64,000 nucleotides of DNA from Craspedostauros australis (Eukaryota > Bacillariophyta > Bacillariophyceae > Mastogloiales > Achnanthaceae), in contig JAMXDE010000068.1 of assembly GCA_026770025.1 (NCBI GenBank), positions 62,001-126,000 of the forward strand. Reading direction: 5' to 3'. Positions 1 to 10,227 of this stretch are shown piece by piece. Made by a program: the position numbers and the translations under genes. How positions within the stretch are numbered: the stretch's first letter is position 1; every line of letters begins with the position of its first letter. The notes beneath the pieces were generated by a model. The model ran no database searches. It was not told where the DNA came from and was given only the letters and a program-made list of their open reading frames with translations.

Positions 1-101
1 AACCCCAACCAGGTGAAGATCTGGGTCAGTGTGATTGCCATGCTGTGTGGTGGTCAGCCGGTACTGCCGCTGCTGGACACCCTCACTTGGATGATCAATC
101 C
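1..101 (+). CDS. 3' part of an unidentified gene or exon, truncated by the window edge
   Basis: Frame 1 reads 34 codons from the first base, beginning NPNQVKIWVSVIAML and ending TWMINP, then TGA at 103-105. The stretch is hydrophobic and could be a membrane segment. GTGAGT at 102-107 is a perfect splice donor, identical to the one used by the receptor gene at 6089. The coding sequence may therefore be an exon ending at 101, with the TGA lying in an intron. No family is recognised from so short a piece, and a chance open frame cannot be excluded. Confidence 0.4.
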
Positions 102-105
102 GTGA

Positions 106-711
106 GTCCTTTGAGCTCCCAAGTGACCTGACTTCTTCGAGCCGTCGCTCCTGCCGTCACTGGTTCCAAATCGCAGAGCGAAGCAACTGATAAACCGAAT
201 GATTCTGGCTTGCTTGCGTGCTCAGGACACGAAATGAAGCACTCGCAGGCACACAGATGACAGTCTTCTATTGCTTATCTGTTGTTGGTGTATTGCTGAT
301 ACACTCCTTGTTGTGAACCAGATTGTGACCACATGCCATGAATCCAACAAAGACACATGCTCTGTTTGTTTGTTTTTCCCCTGTGTTGTTTCAGCCACAA
401 ACATTCCGCCTCGGTTGCTTGTGACTGTACGGTCACAGAATCTTTGACCAATACGAGCTACGCGACTCGTTTGACCCTAAAACTCGCTCTCTAGCGTTAT
501 CGTTGGTGCATCAACTACGATCTGCAGTTCGTATGCCATTCGGAGCTTCCATTCATCACAACAATACCTTACATTACATTGCATTACATTGCATTGCACA
601 GCATTGAATAGAGCACTATTCTACATAGCACTGCATATGATAGCATCACATAGCATCACACACACAAACATACTCAGACATACTACTGCGACTGAGCACA
701 ACAGGACAGGC
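106..711. other. Intergenic stretch or intron with CATTACATTG-type simple repeats
   Basis: No supported gene. About 571-605 holds short direct repeats of ACATTGCATT type, just upstream of the next start codon. If the donor at 102 is real, part of this stretch is intron. Confidence 0.5.
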
Positions 712-1467
712 ATGACGACAATGATAGAACCTCTCTCAGTGTTGACAATGTTGGACACTCCCGCTGCACCACCGCAAATGACTGGAATGGACAACAGCTG
801 CAATGACAGCACTCATGATGCTGCGCCGCGCACATCGCTGCACAAGAGCGATCGCAGGCAGCAGCGCGGCTTCGTCTTCGAGATGGACGGTGCTTACGAT
901 TGCAAGCACTCCGCATCGCTGTCGTCCATCGAGACGTTGCCGACGATGCGGTGCTCCCTGTCCTCGGAGTCCAGCGACGCTGACTACTACTGTCCATTCG
1001 AGGACCCCAAGCAAGTGCGCTTCGCACCGATGGTCGAGATCCGCGAGATGCCGACCACGTTGGGCGTCGGACCCGTGGTGATCGGACCGCCGCTGACGAT
1101 GCAGTGGGAACCGAGCCGAGAGTACACTGCTGTTCTCAACGACTCCTCGCGATCGCCGCCGCGCCGCCGATCCTCGGTGCTGTGTTCCATGACGACGTCG
1201 CTGCTCAACAATAGACGCAACGCGTTGCAACCATTGACGCCGCAGCAACGGCATGTGCGGTTGCGCCAGAACGGCATCACCGTGCAGGAGATTCAGAGTG
1301 CCATCGCTGTGTCGCAGCTCATTCTGCAGCAGCGCATGAAGACGCAGATGAAGGTGATGCAGCGGCAGCAGAAGCGCAGTCAGAAGAGCAGGCGGCAGCG
1401 GCGACAGAGCCATCCGGCCGTTGTCGATGCGATGACGCGTAAGGATATCTTTCTGGAGTGTGCGTAG
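712..1467 (+). CDS. Basic protein with a VRF...GPPL.M.W module (251 aa), function unknown
   Basis: The frame is open from 589, but the peptide before 712 is low-complexity and repeat-like, so I take the ATG at 712 (MTTMIEPLSV). The core, about residues 101-140, is VRFAPMVEIREMPTTLGVG followed by GPPLTMQWEP. It matches a short module I know from many diatom and related stramenopile proteins of unknown role. A later segment, LTPQQRHVRLRQNGITVQEI, is followed by AIAVSQLI and a strongly basic, Gln-rich tail that could bind nucleic acid or form a helix. The neighbouring gene at 2939 has the same two blocks in the same order, so the pair are diverged tandem paralogues. There are no membrane segments and no visible intron. 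Confidence 0.75.
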   Translation: MTTMIEPLSVLTMLDTPAAPPQMTGMDNSCNDSTHDAAPRTSLHKSDRRQQRGFVFEMDGAYDCKHSASLSSIETLPTMRCSLSSESSDADYYCPFEDPKQVRFAPMVEIREMPTTLGVGPVVIGPPLTMQWEPSREYTAVLNDSSRSPPRRRSSVLCSMTTSLLNNRRNALQPLTPQQRHVRLRQNGITVQEIQSAIAVSQLILQQRMKTQMKVMQRQQKRSQKSRRQRRQSHPAVVDAMTRKDIFLECA

Positions 1468-2938
1468 AGGTTGAGATGGAGCAGGGAATGAAATAGGGAG
1501 TGCAACGGAGAGAGAGGCGCAGCACATTTTTGAAGAGTAACCTCAATAGTTCTACAGTTGTCCATTGAGCAACTACACTACCAGACGACTGTGTTCGTAA
1601 CATGACTTGCTTAGGACTCTCATGTGCACTGCTGCAGCGCACGAATGTTGATGTGGTAGGAACATAGCTAGCATGTTATTACGATAGGTCCCATCCATTG
1701 ACAGTATCTTTCATGGTGGAGATCAAAGGAAAAGCACAGTGCGATTTGAGGATGGCGAGATGGCGAAGGAACCACATCGCAGATACCGACACTGAATGTA
1801 ACCCTATGTTAATGGTGGAAACAAGCAACCCATGTTCACAACTGCCAATGGCGTTACTCGCAACAGTGTATACCATTCAATGAGGTAGATAATTACCTCC
1901 CGATTGATCCTCCCTCGATTCGCCTCTATCACAATCAAACACTGGTTGTTGTCCGCAAGCAGCGTCGCAAGAGCCATGTTATCGCGTGATTCGGGCCTCT
2001 TTTGTGCCCTTCGTGATACAATGCACCGACACAACTCTCACATGTGTATGAGTGAGATTTAGAAGGCAAAGCACAACTATGGCATTGAAATAGCGTTACG
2101 ACAACACTGCAATAGCCTCGCAATGGCCTCAGGCTTAGTCATATATCCAAGCAAACGACAGCCAAAATCGCCCACAAAGTAGCCACCAAATCGATTCTTC
2201 TCGCATTTCGCAATTGACTGGCGTGCTCTGAGCAACGTGGAGAAGTACATGATGCATCTCCATCAATTGCAACCAACGCATACCGAGTAACACTCCCGTG
2301 GCTTGGACACCGAACGCTTTCGACACAATGAACACAAGAGTGTATTACAACTCAACTCTCTCGAGAGCATGGATTTCCGAAGGCATCGCTCCATTCACAT
2401 CCTTGCAACCGTTGATTGTGTAATCCCACACAATTCCAAACCAAAGAAAGCATCGACAGGCTATCCTACACTATCCTTCCATACATCTTCCATACATCTC
2501 CCATACATCTCCCATACATCGTCCAGACGAGCATCCACATCTCAGGTTGGAGCGATCTCTCAGGAGGTCAAACAATAAATCCCGACGATCGCACACTCAC
2601 AAAGACTGACGAAAACGAGAAACACTATCGGCGACGGCGACGACGACGGCGAAGAAGGGAGCGACCAAGCAATTGATCCAAGAGAGAGGGCGACCAAGGA
2701 AACGCAGCAGCGGCAGTGCAAGTATCGGTTGCGTCCACTGAGTGACTGAGTGTATGCGAGAGACGCCAATCCAGGCATTGAACGCATAGATTCAGGTACA
2801 TGTGACTGCGACGGCAACTCCAGCTTCGATTCCAGTCAGAAAAACGCAACCAGCAATACCACCAGCACATCATCAACCGCACCAACATCAAGATCAATAA
2901 CAATACCCATACTCATACGAGAACAGCATACGTGCACA
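1468..2938. other. Intergenic region between the two paralogues
   Basis: Only short, unconvincing open frames on either strand. It holds the 11-bp tandem repeat at 2478-2520 and a CGACGGCGACGACG-rich patch around 2630-2660. The last few hundred bases are presumably promoter and 5' untranslated region of the next gene. Confidence 0.5.
2478..2520. repeat. Short tandem repeat, unit about 11 bp (CCATACATCTC)
   Basis: About four imperfect copies of CCATACATCT(C/T) in a row. A minisatellite upstream of the 2939 gene, with no function visible. Confidence 0.8.
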
Positions 2939-4180
2939 ATGGCCATCCCAGAAAGCCCATCGCAAAAGTCACCCCGCTCTGTGAGTCGTTCACAGAGAGC
3001 CGCACCTTCGACGCCCGCTCCCGTGTTCAACACCAAGCGCAGGCAGAGGAGAACACCGACCTCCCAGGAGCATCGGGAAGCCACACTGCAGCAGCAACGC
3101 CGAACCTCGCTGCCAGCCTCGCCTATTCCAAGATCGAACAGGCGAGAAGTGCTACATCCAGCAACGCCGCCACCTGCCGCGGCAATTCGCAGTACGCGGC
3201 GCAGCTCGGATTCAATGGTCGCCCACGCTCGATCGCAGCAGGTCGTAGCGGAGACCCGGCGAAGGAGAAACACGGTGCAGTTCACTCAGATGCCGGATAT
3301 CTTCGAGTTCCCCATCACTCTCCACGCACCCTGCAGCATGGACGTGCAACCACTCAAGTCGTGTCTTTCGCCCGAGTCCTGGTCTGCAAGATCCGAGACG
3401 TTGAGGGTCCGATTCTCGACCGTCCAAGTCCAGGAGATGCAGACCATCTTGGATACCGGCGGCGCCATGGTTCCGTCCGGTGGGGCGCCCTTGTCCATGG
3501 GCTGGAAGCCGAAGCGCAGATGGGCGGTCTCTGTGGACTGCGTCGAACATCAACGGCACAACATCGTCATGCACATGGCCTCATTCAGCGAATCGGCATC
3601 CTTGTCGTCCAGCGATTCATCGACAGCGTCATCATCATCGTCGGCAGAGTCCACGCCGACGCGCACTTCCTTGCTGTCGCCATCGAGTTCACCCACCCGG
3701 TTCTCTCCATCTTCCGTGATTCCGGAGACCTTGACATCGCCCATGTCACCTTACGTCAAACGACCCCAATACCTGCCACTTTCACCCGCGGAACGGTGGC
3801 AGATCCTGCAAAGGATCGGATCTCCTCCAAACCAAATCAAGAAAGCCATCACGCGTTCCAAGTTGCTGCAGGAGCGACGGCTTGAGACGAATCTGCTGCA
3901 CGACATCGAAGTGGCGCAGCATCAGGCCCGGCAAAAGATGTGGACTCAGCCACGACACGCAATGTACTCGTCGCATGAGCTGCGCGAGGCGATGAGCATC
4001 GATCACGCGTACGTTGCGGCCAGCAGCCCAATCCAATTGCCGCGACACAGATCGTCGGTGTTGTTGCATCCGATGTCGCCCAACTATGCTTCGCCCAACC
4101 AATCGCCATCGTATACGAACGTGATGAAGCGCCGCCTCGATTCTGACATCGCAAAGCACATCCAGTCCGTGCCATTTTAA
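2939..4180 (+). CDS. Ser/Arg-rich protein with a VRF...GAPL.M.W module (413 aa), paralogue of the 712-1467 gene
   Basis: The frame is open from 2750, but the upstream part is Ser/Thr-rich and unlike the paralogue. The ATG at 2939 (MAIPESPSQKS) begins a Ser/Pro/Arg-rich, probably disordered N-terminus. The conserved module, about residues 180-220, reads VRFSTVQVQEMQTILDTGG then GAPLSMGWKPKRRW. A Ser-rich stretch about residues 230-290 resembles a phosphorylation-prone linker. The second shared block, about residues 300-340, is LSPAERWQILQRIGS...IKKAITRSKLL and matches LTPQQRHVRLRQNGI...IQSAIAVSQLI of the upstream gene. The two-block layout in both genes argues for tandem duplication. Biochemical role unknown; no catalytic motif or membrane helix seen. 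Confidence 0.75.
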   Translation: MAIPESPSQKSPRSVSRSQRAAPSTPAPVFNTKRRQRRTPTSQEHREATLQQQRRTSLPASPIPRSNRREVLHPATPPPAAAIRSTRRSSDSMVAHARSQQVVAETRRRRNTVQFTQMPDIFEFPITLHAPCSMDVQPLKSCLSPESWSARSETLRVRFSTVQVQEMQTILDTGGAMVPSGGAPLSMGWKPKRRWAVSVDCVEHQRHNIVMHMASFSESASLSSSDSSTASSSSSAESTPTRTSLLSPSSSPTRFSPSSVIPETLTSPMSPYVKRPQYLPLSPAERWQILQRIGSPPNQIKKAITRSKLLQERRLETNLLHDIEVAQHQARQKMWTQPRHAMYSSHELREAMSIDHAYVAASSPIQLPRHRSSVLLHPMSPNYASPNQSPSYTNVMKRRLDSDIAKHIQSVPF

Positions 4181-4301
4181 TAGCATGCCCATGCTGCCCT
4201 TGCAAAGAGAGATCCACTCGGAATCACTCAAAGCAATGCACTTGAGTGCAATTGCAAAATGGGATGGGATAGTGTGGTGTGACAGTAACAGATAACATCA
4301 C

Positions 4302-4327
4302 CTCTCTCTCTCTCTCTCTCTCTCTCT
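4302..4327. repeat. (TC)n microsatellite
   Basis: Thirteen uninterrupted CT/TC dinucleotides in the 3' flank of the 2939-4180 gene. Confidence 0.95.
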
Positions 4328-5050
4328 GGTGTTGTTTGACGGAGGTCGTCCGAGCACCCAATCTCTTGCGTCGACACCACGATCACAACAGTGAGAATCA
4401 ACAATGAATGAGGACAGAATCAAGGTGTTTGGAAAAGTGTGGGGCTCGTGCCATCTTGTGCGCACGCATTCTTTTCTCCTTCAACTTTATCACCAGAATC
4501 GTCGCGACCACCAATGACGTAGTTTTGTTCGGTGGAACTCTAATTGCTTGGACAGCTGATTCGTCAGTTGAGTTCTCTGGACAGAATCTGTGACTTTTCG
4601 CGTGTGCTTGTCGAGTCATGACGTCTTTCGAGTTTGTCTGCCGCATAATTATCAATGTCACTCAGACAAGAAAAGGCGTCGCAACAAGATAGCGGAGATG
4701 GGAGCGTCTTGCGCACAATTTGCCTGTCCGAACAACGCATCCGATCAACACCATGACGCATGTCACGAGTTGTGGTGCCCGCACGTTTTGTTCCTCCAAA
4801 CCTTTCCACAACCAGTCTGCCTCCAACGCGCACAGAGAGGGGACTGGAGCGTCGGATCATTCACAAGAGGGCGCGAGTGTCGGCACGGTATGGAACTGCG
4901 TTTCTGGGAATGCCAAACGTGTAGCCACTCTTCAGCCAGGTCATTCACCACGAAGCAAGCAACGACTGCTGTGGCGACATCATCATCCTCCTCCTCCGAA
5001 GCAGACGGTCAGAGCACCATCTCTCCAAGAGCGCGATTATTCACACGAGT

Positions 5051-5100
5051 AGATAGTGATAGATAGTGATAGATAGTGATAGATAGAGAGAGAGAGATAG
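5051..5100. repeat. GATAGTGATA tandem repeat running into (GA)n
   Basis: Three to four copies of a 10-bp unit, then AGAGAGAG. Located in the leader of the receptor-like gene. Confidence 0.9.
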
Positions 5101-5192
5101 AGACCCCCGCATCCTCGTACCTCCGTTCATGCCTCCATTCGTACCTGCACTCACTGCCAACAAGTCAATCACAAACGAACGAACCCAATGCG

Positions 5193-7129
5193 ATGGGACA
5201 GGATCGCACAGATGCGCAGTACATAGCGATGGGCGTCGCGATGACGACATCCAGCCTGCTCTCCATCGTGGGATCATCCTTGATCATCTACATGGCCAGA
5301 CGCGACCTATTCTTGGTCTACCATCGCATCCTCATCGTGATCTCCATCGCGGACATCATCGCTGGTGCATTCAATGCGGTCCATCTCTTCCTCGTCCCGT
5401 CCGACCGCACGGACAGCCCCATCGCATTCGGAAACGACATGACGTGCACCATGCTCGGTTTCGCCCTCAACAGCGCCCCCATGATTATCACGCCGTACAA
5501 CACCTTCCTGGCCGTCAACTTTCTGCTGCAGATACGGTACCGATGGACGAATCGACAAATTGCAACGCAGATCGAGCCATACGTCTTCCTCCTCACGATT
5601 CTCATGGCCGTCTGCATTCCCAGCGTCGGGCTCCTGCAGAATTCATTCGCATTGAACTACCTCAGCGGGTATTGCATCTTTGGCACGTATTCGGAAACGT
5701 GTACTACGGAAGAAGTAGTGGTATTGCTTCAGGATGACATGCACAATGCTACGACTACGACAACAACGATACAGCACTGCACACCTGACGCGCTGAGTCT
5801 CGATTTGCTCAGCATCATCGTTTCGTTCCTCGTCGGTATCATCGCGACGCTGGGTATCGCCAGCACGTACGCGCTGTACAGCTCGGTCTATTCAACGTAC
5901 ACAGCCAATGCGCAGTATGTGACGGATAGTGAGCCGGTTGTCAGTGAATCCATGGCAATGACGGTCGCAGACAGCGCGGAAGAGATTGCTGCACGGCGAA
6001 AGAGGAAACGAAAGCGATCGTCCATCACATCGAAGCTGCAACAGGAACGGTTCAAGCAGATCACGCAGCAGTGCATCCTGTACGGATTGTGAGTTCGGTC
6101 AGTGGGAGGGGAGCGGGTCACTCTTGCCATGGTTGTGCTTCGTATGGGCATGGAGCACTTGCGCGTGCAGCGTATCCTCTGCAATGCTCTCGCTTTGATT
6201 TGATTTGATGTATCCATGTTGGTTATGTCCTTGGCGATCCATTTTGAGTCTCCATTCAGCGCACTGTGCTTCCGCTCATCTCTCTCCCTCCTTTGCCCCC
6301 CAACTCTTCCAACACAACTTAACCAATAAACGCTTGCCCCCTATGCAGAGCCTTTGGAAACACATCCATCTGGCCGATGGCATTCACGATCGTCGACCTC
6401 ACAATGGAGACGCAAGACAAGTTGGGTTCGCCGGGGATCTTCCTGCTGGTCTTCCTCACGTGCGTCTTCATGCCGTTGCAGGGTGCGTTCAATTTCATTG
6501 TTTTCATTTGGCCCAAGTACCAACGCGTGCACAAGCTGCTTCGGAAACCCATGGGATCGCATGACATGATGATGCACTCTGTCGAATCGAATGGCGACTC
6601 CATTGTGGGGAGCAGTGAGATGCCGCATGCAACCTCGTTGGCGAAACAGAGCACAAGCAGCACCAGCGAGATGCATGGCAACGCCGGTGTCGCAGAGATA
6701 AAGGGCGACAGCATGAGGTGGTTCAGGATCATCCTCATGATCATCCAAGATGAGGATGCAACATCAGCGAGATTTTCCAGCAGAGCGTCGGACTTGCGCA
6801 TGCGATCGAATCGTCGTGCATCCGAGGAATTATCATCGTACTTCAGCAGGTTTCGTGAGGGTAGTGTGGATGCGATTGATCAGGACAGTAAATCACCGCA
6901 GCATGTTGTCGTACAAGATGAAATGAATGAGTCCACCATGCAGCAGGCCCGCAAGGATCCATCTCTTTTGGCAGAAACGCAAGAGGACGAGGTTGTGGGT
7001 GAGAACAGCAATACCAGCGAAAGCAATGAAGAAACCAATGCTGAGAGTCAGCAGAGACAGGCTGTACCTGGAAAGCCACGGTCGATGCACCTTCTGATCG
7101 ATCATACAGGCGATGTCAAACGAATTTGA
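5193..7129 (+). CDS. Seven-transmembrane GPCR-like protein, two exons (5193-6088 and 6349-7129), 558 aa
   Basis: Exon 1 carries helices 1 to 5: VAMTTSSLLSIVGSSLIIYM, ILIVISIADIIAGAFNAVHL, a third after the Cys of MTCTMLGF (LNSAPMIITPYNTFLAVNFL), EPYVFLLTILMAVCIPSVGL, and LLSIIVSFLVGIIATLGIAS. Loop 2 is long and Cys/Thr-rich. The third cytoplasmic loop has an RRKRKRKR stretch. Splicing 6088 to 6349 (donor GTGAGT, acceptor CTATGCAG) keeps the frame and adds helix 6 (YGLAFGNTSIWPMAFTIVDL) and helix 7 (GIFLLVFLTCVFMPLQGAFN), then a long charged cytoplasmic tail. The arrangement resembles the receptor-like proteins expanded in diatoms. G-protein coupling and ligand are inferred or unknown. I start at 5193 because the earlier ATG (5076) lies in a GATA repeat. 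Confidence 0.8.
6089..6348 (+). other. Spliceosomal intron of the GPCR-like gene
   Basis: 260 bp, GTGAGT at the 5' end and a pyrimidine-rich stretch with CTATGCAG at the 3' end. The codon is split 2+1 (TT|A, Leu). Reading through instead gives a stop at once (TGA at 6090-6092), which would lose helices 6 and 7. That makes the intron call strong. The donor has the same six bases as the possible donor at 102. Confidence 0.8.
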
Positions 7130-7527
7130 GACAAGATTTCAGTTTTTGCACGTTGACTTGGAGCGCTGTGAGGGATTGGCTGGTTGGGATTTGCATCTGC
7201 TGTTCTTGGTTGCGGACGGGTGCACATCGGCCGCCAACAGGACAGCTTCTTGCGTCGGCGAATCGCCTCAGCACTCGTTGGCCATGCGCTGGCGCAACAT
7301 GGTCTTGATTGACAACTGTTGCTGTTGGGTATATATATCTCACTTGTACCGAACGTGTCAGGAGCGCTGGGACGCGTGAAGTACTGGATTTACTTTTGTC
7401 CTCCCCGGGAGGGTGCGGGTTCGATTCCCGCCCTGGCACGAACAAGTGACGATTTGACATTGATGATCGTTGGAGCACTGGATGAACAGCAGATCCTCTA
7501 TGCTGCCGAGACAACCAAAGTCAACGG
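7130..7527. other. Intergenic region between the receptor gene and element A
   Basis: No protein gene. A TATATATAT box-like stretch lies at about 7330-7338, roughly 20 bp upstream of the tRNA-like sequence at 7356-7439. The last three bases (CGG, 7525-7527) are the left target duplication of element A. Confidence 0.5.
7356..7439 (+). tRNA. Degenerate tRNA-Ser-like sequence, anticodon position GGA
   Basis: A 7-bp acceptor stem is possible (TGTCAGG with CCTGGCA, one G-T pair). The anticodon stem AAGTA/TACTT encloses CTGGATT, placing GGA at 7386-7388. A long variable arm (CCTCC/GGAGG) is typical of tRNA-Ser or -Leu. The T arm GCGGG-TTCGATT-CCCGC contains a perfect B box, GGTTCGATTCC. The D arm is short and lacks a normal A box, the discriminator position is C, and no T-run terminator follows. 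GGA is also not the usual nuclear Ser anticodon in eukaryotes. I read it as a tRNA pseudogene or a tRNA-derived fragment. A functional, diverged tRNA is possible but less likely. Confidence 0.4.
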
Positions 7528-7770
7528 GGACACCCGGCAAGTCCATTGGAACGTGCGTCGTTTGACTCATTTGACCAGAGAGATGAATCGAGGCTGTTTA
7601 ATCGAATTAGTCTTTCCTCCACAACCTGTGTCGTTGCATTCGCTGAAAATGACCTATTGATGTCGTATCGTTAAGTATTATATTTAACGAGATCGTCTAT
7701 CGGTGTCCAATGACCGCCGTTGTGACTGTAGTTGTTTAAGTCACGAATCCATCTGATGCACAACTGAAAG

Positions 7771-7960
7771 TGCATTTAATGCACTCCAAATGCATTTAAT
7801 GCACTTCAATTGCATTTAATGCACTCCATTTGCATTTAATGCACTGCAAATGCATTTAATGCACTCCATTTGCATTTAATGCACTTCAAATGCATTTTTT
7901 GAACTCCAAGTGCATTTAATGCACTGCAAATGCATTTTTTGCACACCAAATGCATTTTTT
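7771..7960. repeat. Left subterminal array of element A, unit about 20 bp (TGCATTTAATGCACTCCAAA)
   Basis: About nine to ten imperfect copies. The core TGCATTTAATGCA is nearly palindromic. Some units have TGCATTTTTTG instead. Such arrays are commonly transposase-binding sites in TIR elements; that role is inferred here. Confidence 0.9.
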
Positions 7961-8257
7961 GGTGGAAGCACACAGGTCACGGGACTCGCTTGAGCTGTTT
8001 GTGTGTGGGTTGGCGATTGGTGTGCAGGCCCCAAGAACAGGATTTTTTGCGAAAAGATGGAGCGAAGTTCAAGAGCCGCGCTCGTTGCCGACACGAGCGC
8101 TTGAACTGCCGAATCAAGAACTTGAAGACCACGAGCGACGCTGTCCGCCATGGCCACCAATGCCATGTGCAACCATTCGAACCTCTGTGTGTGATTCTCC
8201 AACGCCAAATGGACAACGGACTCGAGTTGTTTGCTGTGTGGACCCAGCGTGAGCACA

Positions 8258-9541
8258 AGACCCATTCAGGATACAATTTTAACTTCGTTATGATACCATA
8301 TTTTAGCACTGAATTCATTCTGTTACGATTTATTGGGTGTGCGTGAAGTTATAGACTCCTCAGCCTTATAGTTACAAAGTTATATTTTTCGCATTAGACT
8401 TTGCCTAAACGCGTCCAGCGTGCGGACGGTGTAGGGCAAATGGGGTTCGGAATCGTCAGTCGTGTTTCGACATGCTGTCCAGTCGTGTCTATCATCGACA
8501 CACTCACATTTCACGTGGGTGAGGTGGTTACTTGTAACGAAATGTTGAGGATTGCGTGGTGGCGGTGGGCATGCCGAGGCTGCTGCTTTGTCTGGGCTTT
8601 GGATCGATGGAACCCAAGTGGAGAAGAATACATAAGGTGGTGAGCGGGTTGCAGGCTCCATGCTACCCAAGGATGGTACATCCCAATTCAACCTTTGCCC
8701 TCACCCTTAACTTGACCTGCATCATGCCTTGTTCTCGGTCTGCTGCTGTTCATGGTCCAGGACGTTCAGCTTCGTCCACATCTCAATCATCACATGCTGC
8801 CTTCCCTCCATGTACCTACTCTATAGTACAGCCTCGTCCTTGCTTCAGGTCTATTCCCTGCCTGTGTGTTTGGACCTCCTCTCTGCTTGTCGTCGCCAAT
8901 TGCCATCATTGGCTTCGAACTGTTGCTCATCTGCTCCACCTCTTTACTTCTTGTTTCAGTGGTATTGAATCCACAAGCACTTGAATCATGATGCAAGAAA
9001 CAACAAGGAGAACAACACTACAGTCACCAGTCTCTTTCTGCACCATGCCAACAGCTCAGCAGATGATCATGGCGTCCCATGTCCAAGGGGGACAAAGCAG
9101 GTTGTGCAGGACTTTGTAGAACATTCACAAACTAAGCCAAGTATTATTTAGTATTGTATTTTGTTGTGCATAGCAAAGGATAAGTCACTGCCCTCCATTA
9201 CATTACATAATATTATGTTGTGTAGCATTCACACGTGTGGCTGGTGTGGCCGACATGTAGGGATGACACCACCAATGCTTTGCTGCTTGACACAACACCG
9301 CCAGGAGGAAACACCCGAAGGAACAGCGTGAGCAACCGACATGGCACTGGACCTGTCACAACATCACCATCCACACCATTGATTACAATTTCGGTCTGTC
9401 ATCGACCGTCAATGACGTCATGCATTTTGTCCGCGTTGAGGACAAGCCAGCCAGTATTTGTGTCGTAGAAGCTAGCTAAATATGTATAAACCTAGTTGAC
9501 AAGACGGTACATAGCCATCTAATAAAGTATAGTTGTCCGAT
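8258..9541 (+). mobile_element. Element-C-related segment inside element A
   Basis: It begins AGACCCATTCAGGATACA, like the end of element C at 31,511. It then follows element C's sequence through to the AGTTGTCCGAT block near C's right end, without the LINE-2 insertion. It lacks C's last ~45 bp. The same segment lies at the same place in element B, so the insertion predates the A/B split. It serves as the empty-site reference for the LINE-2 insertion in C. Confidence 0.7.
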
Positions 9542-9792
9542 TATGCATCTTCAGGAAAACATGATGGTACCCAGCATGGGGCTTACAGAAAACACGATGG
9601 TACCCAGCATGGGGCTTGCAAGAACCACTGAATTGGCAGCAGGAGAATTGTTCTTGCTCACCACGACCACCTTCCGTTCGCAAACAGTACGTCTGGCTCA
9701 TGCAACCACCAGTTTTGCGCCCAGCGGTTGGATGTGGCGAGTTGACGCCAGGAGGATCCATTCACGAATTGTGGACAGCAAAACCGATGAAG

Positions 9793-9984
9793 TGCATTTA
9801 ATGCACTTCAAATGCATTTTTTGCACTCCAAATGCATTTAATGCACTCCAATTGCATTTTTTGAACCCCGAATGCATTTAATGCACTCCATTTGCATTTA
9901 ATGCACTCCAATTGCATTTAATGCACTTCAAATGCATTTTTTGAACCCCAAATGCATTAAATGCACTCCAAATGCATTTTTTGC
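9793..9984. repeat. Right subterminal array of element A
   Basis: About ten 20-bp units of the same TGCATTTAATGCAC family as at 7771-7960. Several carry TGCATTTTTTG cores. Together with the left array this makes element A roughly symmetrical. Confidence 0.9.
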
Positions 9985-10227
9985 AAAAGGAAGCAGGTTC
10001 GACGGGACTCGATGACGCTTCAACAACACGGATGCAATGACTGAATATGTCCGAGTAACACCGACTGATAAAGTTTTCATATCAATGAGTCAAACGAAGA
10101 CGTCGCTGCGACATTCGCTTTGTCAACATCTCACAAACAACGAAGAAACACAACAAATGACAAAAAGCACTTTCGAGTCGTACTAGTCGTAAACTGAAGT
10201 ATTCGATGCACTTGCCGGGTGTCCCGG

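Larger units (their letters stand above)
4181..5192. other. Intergenic region and probable 5' UTR of the receptor gene
   Basis: No convincing gene; the open frames are short and unlike known families. It contains the (TC)n run at 4302-4327 and the GATAGTGATA tandem repeat at 5051-5100. The latter sits just before the chosen start of the receptor gene and supplies an in-frame ATG (5076) that I do not use. Confidence 0.5.
7528..10224 (+). mobile_element. Element A: 2.7-kb non-autonomous TIR transposon with subterminal repeat arrays
   Basis: Both ends read GGACACCCGGCAAGT going inward (7528 onward, and the complement ending at 10,224). They are flanked by CGG at 7525-7527 and 10,225-10,227, a 3-bp target duplication. 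Inside each end, after about 240 bp of unique sequence, lies an array of 20-bp repeats (7771-7960 and 9793-9984). The centre (about 8258-9541) is related to element C. There is no transposase gene; the open frames in it are short and unconvincing. Element B at 17,672 is a second copy of the same structure, inserted the other way round. Subterminal arrays with a 3-bp duplication recall CACTA-type elements, but the ends are not CACTA, so the superfamily is left open. Confidence 0.85.

Noticed and set aside
589-711. Earlier in-frame ATG for the 712-1467 gene
   Set aside because: Sequence is CATTGCATT-type repeat, and the extension is absent from the paralogue.
5076-5192. Earlier in-frame ATG for the receptor gene
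   Set aside because: It falls in a GATA/GA simple repeat, and the added peptide is unlike an N-terminal domain or signal peptide.
7771-9984. A CRISPR-like array
   Set aside because: The 20-bp units are contiguous and have no unique spacers, and this is a eukaryotic transposon. They are subterminal repeats.
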